From assembly GCA_005792225.1 (NCBI GenBank), contig SXSP01000373.1:1-6333 (forward strand): a stretch of DNA of 6,333 nt. The letters run 5' to 3'. The notes under the pieces were generated by a model. The model saw nothing but the letters and a program-made list of their open reading frames with translations, had not been told where the DNA came from and made no database searches. The DNA comes from Bdellovibrionales bacterium (lineage in GTDB: Bacteria > Bdellovibrionota > Bdellovibrionia > Bdellovibrionales > JAMPXM01). Both the position numbers and the translations under genes were made by a program. Below, piece by piece: positions 1-5,599 of the stretch (position 1 is its first letter; the number at the start of each line of letters is the position of its first letter).

Positions 1-558
1 GCTGAACACCGCGATTACTTTCATGAGGAACCTGGTCCGGTCATTATGGGAGACGGCAACGTCCTCCGGGAACAATGCACGGTGAACGGAGGAAGTAACG
101 GCGTAACGCAAATGGGTTCCGAGATCATTATGCTGAAAGGTGCTCATGTTGGCCATGATGCAATAGTTCGGAATCGGGCTACGCTCTCTTCGTTTACCGT
201 GTTAAGCGGTCATACGATTATCGGTGAGGGCGCAAATTTGGGTCTTCACACGGTTGTGCATCAGTACAGGTCCGTCGGCGCCTTTGCGATGGTCGGAATG
301 AATTCCTCAATTACAAGAGATTTGCCACCATTTGCCGTATCGTTCGGATCACCAGCGCGGCACCACCGGGTCAATCGAGTCGGACTCGAGCGGGCAGGTG
401 TCACTTCTGCAGAGATAGAGCGGTTCGAGAATTGGTACCGGTTGTACAGCGACGGCGAGGTTCTACCTCCGCTCAATCACGCCTTCTCAAAATTCCTGGA
501 TCAGTACGCCGCAGACTGCGCGACTTATCAACCGAAGCCCAAGAACAGGGCCGCTTAA
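1..558 (+). CDS. lpxA: Acyl-ACP--UDP-N-acetylglucosamine O-acyltransferase (LpxA), 3' part
   Basis: This is probably the cytosolic enzyme that moves a 3-hydroxyacyl chain from acyl carrier protein to UDP-GlcNAc, the first step of lipid A synthesis. The frame is open from base 1, so the gene starts outside the window; 185 residues are visible, matching roughly the last 190 of the 262-residue E. coli enzyme. Hexapeptide-repeat (left-handed beta-helix) sequence fills residues 1-118. The AHVGHD motif (49-53) holds H49 and H52, matching E. coli H122 and the catalytic base H125. H71 (SGH) matches H144 and H87-Q88 matches H160-Q161. The LpxA hallmark N-x-x-GL-x-R-x-G occurs at 125-133, followed by a short helical tail. 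Oddities: M100 replaces the E. coli acyl-ruler residue G173; the usual TIHRGT is TVNGGS (27-32), in a loop about three residues shorter. A divergent LpxA paralogue is the main alternative. The stop overlaps that of the converging kinase gene, and lpxB does not follow. Confidence 0.85.
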   Translation, partial: AEHRDYFHEEPGPVIMGDGNVLREQCTVNGGSNGVTQMGSEIIMLKGAHVGHDAIVRNRATLSSFTVLSGHTIIGEGANLGLHTVVHQYRSVGAFAMVGMNSSITRDLPPFAVSFGSPARHHRVNRVGLERAGVTSAEIERFENWYRLYSDGEVLPPLNHAFSKFLDQYAADCATYQPKPKNRAA

Positions 559-2144
559 TGGACGGGATGAGGGGAGAGGCGAATCATCTCCCGCTCCCGG
601 CGTATCTCCGGTTTTACATAGAGCGCGAGGGTCTCGAGTAGAGCTCGGCGACTGATCGGCTTCATCAAGTACGCATTCGCGCCCGATCTTTGGGCCTCTT
701 GGCGATCCTCTCTCATCACGTGGGCCGAAAGAGCGATAATCGGATTTTCGAAGTTCTTCGCGCGCAGGCGTCTGATCGCTTCGAAACCATCCATCTCGGG
801 CATCTCGATGTCCATGAGAACAACGTCGGGTTTCAGCTCCATCGCGCGCTCGATTCCTTCTTGGCCGCGCGAAGCGGTGACAACTTCGGCGCCCACAATT
901 CGGAGCATGCGACTGACGAGAACGGCGCTGTCGGGAGAGTCATCGACGACGAGAATTTTGACGCCGTCGAGAGCGTGCGGATCATCAGGAGAAATTTCCG
1001 CGTGCTGCGGGATCGAAAGGCGCTCGAAGAAGTCCGTCACCTCGTTCACCTGACCCGCATCGATCGTGATCAAAAACGAAGTTCCCTTGCGGTCGCTTTT
1101 AGCGAGCTTCACGTCTCCACCGAGGCCGCGCGCCAGTTTGCGCGCGACGGTGAGCCCAAGACCCGTCCCGCCGTGACTGGGCTGGCTCTTCATTTCGCCC
1201 GATTCACGCTCAAATGGTTTGAACAATTTTTTGCGAATCTCGGCTGCGATTCCCGGTCCTTGATCGTTCACGATGAAGGCGACCTCACGTCGATGCGTGC
1301 TCGTCGTCGAAGCCATCGCCGTCAGCTTCACGAGCCCGGCGTCGGAGTAGCGGATCGCATTTCCAACGACTTGCCTTAAAAGCTGCATGATCTGTTCGGG
1401 ATCTGATTCGATGTATGTAGGAATCGAACCGCGAAGGTGGATTTGAAATTTCAAACCCTTTTCCTCGGCCATGGGGGCGAAAGTTGAATACGCCTTCTCC
1501 ATGAACTCCGGGAGCGACATGCGTTTTCGATTCACGACAAACGAGCTCGGGCTGAGTTCAGCGACATCTAGCAGATCAGTGACGAGATGGGTGAGTTGAG
1601 CCGCATTTTTTTTGAGGCGTTCGGCGTACGAGTGCTTCTCGTCTTGGGTGAGAGTGTCGCTGGCGAGTGCCTCGGAGAATCCCAACACCGCCGATAAAGG
1701 CGCGCGAATTTCGTGGCTCATGTTGGCGATGAAATTCCCCTTCAGCTGATTTGCCTGCTCCGCTCGGTCGCGGCCGGCTTCCGCATTTTCGAAGGCGGTC
1801 TCGAGGTCTTTACGCTCTTTGCAGACGAAATAGAAGAGCGAGCAAATCAAAGTGGAAACGCCCACGAAAGTTCCGAGAGTGATTAAGCCTTGAAGAGACT
1901 TTCCGAAAAAGAAGGTGCCGATCGGGGCGATAAAAAAGAGATCGATCAAGAGTGTGGAAAGTGCGACGGAAAGAAGACCAGCGCGAAGGCCGCCGAGCCA
2001 AGAGCAGAAAGCCGCCGCCGCAACGAACAATAGAAACGGCGGAAAGCTTCCGACCGCCCGGGTGAGTGCGAAATCAAGACCGAACGCCACGGCAACGGTG
2101 CAGATCGCGACAAAATAAGAATGGTCTTCGAGTTTCTGCCTCAC
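555..2144 (-). CDS. Membrane-anchored hybrid histidine kinase (DUF4118-HisKA-HATPase-REC)
   Basis: A 529-residue inner-membrane sensor kinase ending in a receiver. Residues 10-107 carry about four hydrophobic segments (10-31, 36-52, 54-74, 84-107) with the pattern of the DUF4118 domain known from KdpD; a charged linker that is probably coiled coil follows (108-135). HisKA has the H-box NMSHEIRAPL with phospho-acceptor H144. The ATPase has N262 (N-box), D294 in DQGPGI (G1), FKPF (308-311) and GGTGLGL (325-331). The C-terminal receiver shows D401-D402, phospho-acceptor D445 (MDIEMP), S473 and K495, all the residues needed for phosphotransfer. The segments are short with tiny loops, so no periplasmic sensor domain is present. 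It is not KdpD, since the cytosolic KdpD/Usp N-terminus is missing. Start: a GTG with an excellent Shine-Dalgarno was preferred over an ATG at 2234, which would add 30 atypical residues and has no spaced SD. Odd: A148 replaces the common T/N four residues after the His. The signal and output are unknown; an HPt partner must lie elsewhere. Confidence 0.92.
   Translation of the reverse strand: MRQKLEDHSYFVAICTVAVAFGLDFALTRAVGSFPPFLLFVAAAAFCSWLGGLRAGLLSVALSTLLIDLFFIAPIGTFFFGKSLQGLITLGTFVGVSTLICSLFYFVCKERKDLETAFENAEAGRDRAEQANQLKGNFIANMSHEIRAPLSAVLGFSEALASDTLTQDEKHSYAERLKKNAAQLTHLVTDLLDVAELSPSSFVVNRKRMSLPEFMEKAYSTFAPMAEEKGLKFQIHLRGSIPTYIESDPEQIMQLLRQVVGNAIRYSDAGLVKLTAMASTTSTHRREVAFIVNDQGPGIAAEIRKKLFKPFERESGEMKSQPSHGGTGLGLTVARKLARGLGGDVKLAKSDRKGTSFLITIDAGQVNEVTDFFERLSIPQHAEISPDDPHALDGVKILVVDDSPDSAVLVSRMLRIVGAEVVTASRGQEGIERAMELKPDVVLMDIEMPEMDGFEAIRRLRAKNFENPIIALSAHVMREDRQEAQRSGANAYLMKPISRRALLETLALYVKPEIRREREMIRLSPHPVH
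572..592 (+). terminator. Possible weak hairpin after lpxA
   Basis: GGGAGA (572-577) and TCTCCC (587-592) form a perfect 6-bp GC-rich stem with a 9-nt loop, starting 13 nt past the lpxA stop and lying inside the last codons of the converging kinase gene. No T-tract follows, so it is not a canonical intrinsic terminator. A 6-bp stem could occur by chance. Confidence 0.22.
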
Positions 2145-2270
2145 GGACCGGCACCTCTCCTGCTCGGAAGAAATCGTACTATGGAAAATGCGGATTTTCT
2201 GCGGTCGACCCCACAGTTCGCATTCTATTGACATCTCTTTACATAAGATCAGGAAAGTTGGGACCTAAAT
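2145..2270 (-). promoter_or_regulatory. Leader between glycosyltransferase and membrane kinase, with two dyads
   Basis: These 126 bp separate the glycosyltransferase stop from the preferred kinase start, wide enough for a separate promoter. They contain a perfect inverted repeat, GAAAAT-GCGG-ATTTTC on the + strand (2184-2199), and an 8-bp palindrome, GGTCGACC (2203-2210). On the minus strand TACGAT (plus-strand bases 2173-2178) matches a -10 box at 4 of 6 positions, but no convincing -35 was found. No U-tract terminator is visible after the glycosyltransferase. A role as operator or promoter is inference only; if the ATG at 2234 is the true start, most of this region is coding. Confidence 0.3.
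2154..2161 (-). promoter_or_regulatory. Ribosome binding site deciding the GTG start of the membrane kinase
   Basis: On the minus strand AGGAGAGG lies 9 nt before the GTG at 2144-2142. The longer alternative, the ATG at 2234-2232, has only AAAGAG touching it, which leaves no spacing for a ribosome binding site. The GTG start also puts the first membrane segment about ten residues from the N-terminus, as is usual for DUF4118 kinases. Confidence 0.75.
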
Positions 2271-2996
2271 TCACATCTTGGGTCGGTATCGACGATATCT
2301 CACCAGCTGAAGGAACATTTTCATGCCGTCTCGAACGAGCCGTACTTTAGACGGGCGCTTCTCCGGGCTCACCTGGATCGGAATCTCCGTCACCCTGCCC
2401 ATTTGCTCGGCACGATCGATGATCTCGATGGCGTAGAAAAAATCGTTAGCCTTAAAATCCGCAAACTGCGCGGCCAGATCTCCGCGTAGAAAAATGGAAC
2501 CTTGGGTATCTTGTGTTTTAAGTCCGAGAAATGCTCTTCGTAGGATGGAGAAAACCGCGGACCCCAAACGCCTGCGCCAATCCCGAGGGGCAATCGAGCG
2601 AGGATGACTCTTGCTTCCCACGAAAGCGACCGTCTCCGATCTCTCGGATTGCGAAACGGCCAGTAGACCCTCGAGATCCGTGAACGCAAAAGGCAAATCT
2701 GCAGCCGCGAAAACAACCCAATCCTGATTTGTGAGCGATTCGTTTTTAAGTTTTTCGAGGCCCATGCGGAACGCGACGCCCATTCCTTTTTCGTCGCTGT
2801 GAAGCGCGTGGATGCGGCCGGGGTGACGGAGTGAGAGGTCCTGCATCATCTGCCAGGTGCGATCGGTGCTTCCGTTGTCGAGAAGAAGAATTTGGGAGCC
2901 CGGAAAGCGCTGAGTGATTTCCTCGAGTTTTCGGCAGAGCGGGAAGAGAAGCGCTTCCTCGTTGTAAGCGGCAATCATGTAGAAGAACCTGTTCAT
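2271..2996 (-). CDS. Family 2 glycosyltransferase, polyprenyl-phosphate sugar synthase-like
   Basis: A 241-residue soluble GT-A glycosyltransferase of the GT2 family, closest in pattern to dolichyl/polyprenyl-phosphate mannose or glucose synthases, which transfer a sugar from GDP- or UDP-sugar to a lipid phosphate at the inner face of the membrane. Motifs in order: AAYNEE (9-14); LLDNGSTDRT (38-47), the nucleotide-binding Asp motif; EKGMGVAFRMGL (69-80), matching the KGxGxAxxxG block of the family; AAADLP (97-102) at the metal-site position; TQDTQGSIFLR (161-171); and DFFYAIEII (185-193) followed by the EIPI strand (204-207). No C-terminal membrane segments are present, so it is the short, single-domain form. 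Oddity: the usual DAD is AAD, so one acidic ligand is missing. The ATG start has GAGGAA 10 nt upstream (3007-3012). It reads in the same direction as the downstream membrane kinase and diverges from the soluble kinase. The sugar donor and acceptor cannot be told from sequence. Confidence 0.85.
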   Translation of the reverse strand: MNRFFYMIAAYNEEALLFPLCRKLEEITQRFPGSQILLLDNGSTDRTWQMMQDLSLRHPGRIHALHSDEKGMGVAFRMGLEKLKNESLTNQDWVVFAAADLPFAFTDLEGLLAVSQSERSETVAFVGSKSHPRSIAPRDWRRRLGSAVFSILRRAFLGLKTQDTQGSIFLRGDLAAQFADFKANDFFYAIEIIDRAEQMGRVTEIPIQVSPEKRPSKVRLVRDGMKMFLQLVRYRRYRPKM

Positions 2997-3080
2997 GACC
3001 TGGATGTTCCTCTGGGTTCAACTTAACGACAACTTCATTTTTCTGTCGCTCGACAAATTTATTTGCGCCAGAATATAGCG
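2997..3080. promoter_or_regulatory. Divergent control region with repeated CGACA motif
   Basis: This 84-bp AT-richer gap must hold the start signals for both the glycosyltransferase (-) and the soluble kinase (+). CGACAA occurs twice as a direct repeat 24 bp apart (3027-3032 and 3051-3056). A TGTCG at 3044-3048 makes the second copy half of a dyad, TGTCG-CT-CGACA (3044-3055). A + strand promoter candidate is TCGACA (3050-3055), 18 bp, TATAGC (3074-3079), matching consensus at 5/6 and 4/6; it would start transcription near 3086, just inside the annotated kinase start, which weakens it. The minus-strand ribosome site of the glycosyltransferase is at 3007-3012. Regulator binding here is inference. 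Confidence 0.4.
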
Positions 3081-5597
3081 ATGGAAAAACCGAATTTTGG
3101 GAGCGCGGGCGCAACGGACGAACGCGACCAAAGGCGCGATGGAGAACAGGCTGACGGGCGCGCTCAGCTCTTGGCCCTTCTCCTCGATGAGCTCCCGCAA
3201 ATGGCGTGGATCAGCAGCATCGAAGCCGAAATCACGTACGTGAATCCACGTCTTCGTGAATTCATGGGACCCGTGCAGGGCGCCGGTCTTCAATCATCGC
3301 AGTGGGGCCAACAGATTCATCCCGAAGATCGAACGGCTGCGGTGGAAAAGTGGGAGCACTTCCTCAAGACCGGCGAAGCCTATGACATTCGAATTCGCAT
3401 TCGTCGTGCCGACGGAATCTACCGCTGGGTCCTCGTGCGAAGCTTTCCGATTCGATCGCCCGAAGGCGCCGTCACGCACGTGGCCGGCACTCTCATGGAC
3501 ATTCACGACCTCGAGACGAATCACCAGCGAATGGAGAAGCTTCAGCGGGTGAGCGCAGCACTCTCCGGCGCACTCACGCGAGATGAAGTCGCGCAGACGG
3601 TCATTCACGAGGGCATGAAAGCGACGGATGCCACGAGCGGGGTCTTGGGTATGGCGAGCGAGTCTCGCGATCGTCTTCAGACGCTTTACTTTGAAGGCGG
3701 GCTTGAGGAAAAAGAACTCGTCGGATTCAAGGACGCGCCCATCGACAAAGAACTTCCGATGAGCACTGTACTCCTCACGGGAGAGCCGCTCTTTTTTGAT
3801 GACACCAAAGAGTTGATTCGGCGCTTTCCGCGCGTAAAGGGCCTCGTCGAATCGTCGCAAGACGAAGCGTTCGTTGCGCTTCCGCTGATCGCTCAGAACG
3901 TCGCGATCGGCGTGATGGCATTTGGCTTCAAGGACGCGCCCGACATGTCGGTCGACTTCAAAAATTTTTTGATGACACTCGCCGGGCAGGGAGCGCAGGC
4001 GCTCGAGCGCGCGCGGATCTTTGATCTCGAGCGAAGCGCGCGGGCGCAAGTGGAGCGCAGCGAGGCTCGTCTGCGCATGGCGCTTGAAGCTTCGGACGTG
4101 GGACTCTGGGATTGGGATCTCGGGGCCGATAAACTTTGGTGGGCGGGCTCCTACGCGAAAATTTTCGGATACGAAAAATTACCGGCCGATTGGACGGCAC
4201 GGAGCTTCCTCTCGCACATTCATCCAGATGACCGCGAGTCCGTCCGTGCGCAATTTGACGAATTTTTTGCGAACCCCACGAAGAAAGACTACTCGCGCGA
4301 ACGCCGCATTGTGACGCCTCAGGGGAAGATCGTATGGACTCGGTCCATGGGTACGGTCGAGAGAGATCCACAGGGAAAACCCCTTCGGTCTTTCGGCGTC
4401 TTGGTCGACATCACCCAACACAAGGGTGTCGAGGAAGCCTTAAAACTCGCTAAAGAAGAGGCGGAAGTCGCGAGTTCCGCCAAAACGGCATTCGTCGCGA
4501 ACATGAGCCACGAATTTCGAACACCGTTGACCGCGATTCTTGGCTTCACGGAGTTCCTCGCCAAAGAGGGCTTAACTTCGGATAAACGATCGAACTACGC
4601 CGATGGAATTCGCCGAAACGGGCAAGTGCTCTTAAAGCTCGTCGAAGACATTCTCGATCTCTCGCGGGTGGAGGCGGGACGCATTCGCCTGGATCTCCAA
4701 GCCTCAAGCCCGCGGATCATTCTCGAGGACGTGGTCGAAATCTTCCGCCCGGATGTCGAGAAGAAGGCCATCGAACTCAATATTATCGGTTTAGATGCGC
4801 GTCCTCCGCGTTTCGTAACGGATCCCGTTCGACTCCGTCAGATCTTGATGAATCTCGTGGGGAACGCGGTGAAGTTCACGGACAAGGGTTCCGTGTCGAT
4901 CGAAGTCAAGGTTCGCACGATCGCGCCGACGAGCTACCTCGAAGTCTTTGTGAGAGACACAGGTGCCGGCCTTTCTCCCTCGCAAGTCGGAAAGCTTTTT
5001 CGACCTTTCGGGCAAGCGGAGACATCAACGAGCCGCAGATTCGGCGGAACCGGGCTCGGACTTTTCATTTCTCGTGGCTTAGCGCGCGCGCTGGGCGGCG
5101 AAGTGGAGCTTCTCGAATCAGAGCTGGGAAAGGGCAGTCTCTTCGTCTTGCGTTTGGCGGATTTGAAAGATCAGCTCTCGGTGCCGACCGAGAACGTTGC
5201 GGGCGAGAGTGCCGTCTCCGAAAAATTCAAAGGGCAAAAGATCCTGATCGCCGAGGACACCGAGGATCTGCGCGATTTTCTCGGAGTCTACCTCCGTGAT
5301 GCGGGCTGCGAAGTCGACTTCGCCGAGAACGGAGCGAAAGCGGTGGAGCTCGCCACACTCGGCGATTACGACATCGTGCTGATGGATCTTCACATGCCGA
5401 TCATGGACGGATACGAGGCGACTCGCGCTCTCCGCGAAAATGGATACCGCGTTCCGATCGTCGCGTTCACCGCGCGCAACCAGCCGGAAGATCGCGTGAA
5501 GTGCTTCGAGATGGGTTTCGATGCCTTTCTCTCAAAACCGCTGAGCCTGAGGGATCTCGAGGGAACTCTCCGTCGTCTCTTCCGGAGACAAAAGTAG
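3081..5597 (+). CDS. Soluble multi-sensor hybrid histidine kinase (PAS-GAF-PAS-HisKA-HATPase-REC)
   Basis: An 838-residue hybrid kinase with no membrane segment, so it should sense a cytosolic signal. Domains: PAS of the PAS_3 type at about 30-145, with HPED (80-83) and a typical DGxYRW strand; GAF at about 150-315; a short helical linker; a second PAS_3 domain at about 325-450, with WDWDL and HPDD (381-384); HisKA with NMSHEFRTPL and phospho-acceptor H477; ATPase with N595 (N-box), D626 in DTGAG (G1), LFRPF (639-643) and GGTGLGL (655-661); receiver at 719-835 with E725-D726, phospho-acceptor D769 (MDLHMP), T797 and K819. All catalytic residues are present. No heme- or flavin-binding signature is obvious in the PAS domains, so the ligand is unknown. 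Start: the ATG is preferred; an in-frame TTG at 3063 would add six residues. Neither has a clear Shine-Dalgarno. The gene diverges from the glycosyltransferase and ends 2 bp from the converging methyltransferase. It needs an HPt protein and output regulator from elsewhere. Confidence 0.93.
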   Translation: MEKPNFGSAGATDERDQRRDGEQADGRAQLLALLLDELPQMAWISSIEAEITYVNPRLREFMGPVQGAGLQSSQWGQQIHPEDRTAAVEKWEHFLKTGEAYDIRIRIRRADGIYRWVLVRSFPIRSPEGAVTHVAGTLMDIHDLETNHQRMEKLQRVSAALSGALTRDEVAQTVIHEGMKATDATSGVLGMASESRDRLQTLYFEGGLEEKELVGFKDAPIDKELPMSTVLLTGEPLFFDDTKELIRRFPRVKGLVESSQDEAFVALPLIAQNVAIGVMAFGFKDAPDMSVDFKNFLMTLAGQGAQALERARIFDLERSARAQVERSEARLRMALEASDVGLWDWDLGADKLWWAGSYAKIFGYEKLPADWTARSFLSHIHPDDRESVRAQFDEFFANPTKKDYSRERRIVTPQGKIVWTRSMGTVERDPQGKPLRSFGVLVDITQHKGVEEALKLAKEEAEVASSAKTAFVANMSHEFRTPLTAILGFTEFLAKEGLTSDKRSNYADGIRRNGQVLLKLVEDILDLSRVEAGRIRLDLQASSPRIILEDVVEIFRPDVEKKAIELNIIGLDARPPRFVTDPVRLRQILMNLVGNAVKFTDKGSVSIEVKVRTIAPTSYLEVFVRDTGAGLSPSQVGKLFRPFGQAETSTSRRFGGTGLGLFISRGLARALGGEVELLESELGKGSLFVLRLADLKDQLSVPTENVAGESAVSEKFKGQKILIAEDTEDLRDFLGVYLRDAGCEVDFAENGAKAVELATLGDYDIVLMDLHMPIMDGYEATRALRENGYRVPIVAFTARNQPEDRVKCFEMGFDAFLSKPLSLRDLEGTLRRLFRRQK
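5567..5588 (-). terminator. Possible hairpin for the methyltransferase transcript, inside the kinase 3' end
   Basis: TCTCCG (5567-5572) and CGGAGA (5583-5588) form a perfect 6-bp stem with a 10-nt loop. Read on the minus strand it begins 11 nt past the methyltransferase stop, within the last codons of the soluble kinase gene. No T-run follows on the minus strand, so this may be only an RNA 3'-end stabiliser, or chance. Confidence 0.25.
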
Positions 5598-5599
5598 AA

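Noticed and set aside
1..558. Horizontal transfer of lpxA because of its lower G+C
   Set aside because: The difference (about 51% against 59% in small hand counts) is modest, and G+C varies as much between individual lines within the kinase gene.
690..1379. 229-codon open frame on + opposite the membrane kinase
   Set aside because: It lies wholly antisense to the HisKA, ATPase and receiver coding sequence, shows no recognisable domain, and its composition (rich in R, H, D) is that of a shadow of a GC-biased gene.
555..2144. Membrane kinase as KdpD, the potassium sensor
   Set aside because: Only the DUF4118 membrane part is shared. The KdpD N-terminal nucleotide-binding and Usp domains are absent, a receiver is fused at the C-terminus, and no kdp genes are nearby.
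2746..3293. Open frames on - upstream of and overlapping the glycosyltransferase start and the divergent gap
   Set aside because: They run across the promoter region and out of frame over the glycosyltransferase or antisense to the kinase; the proteins have low-complexity, shadow-like composition.
3294..4049. 251-codon open frame on - opposite the soluble kinase
   Set aside because: It is antisense to the PAS and GAF coding region, has no recognisable motif, and the sense frame has clear domains throughout.
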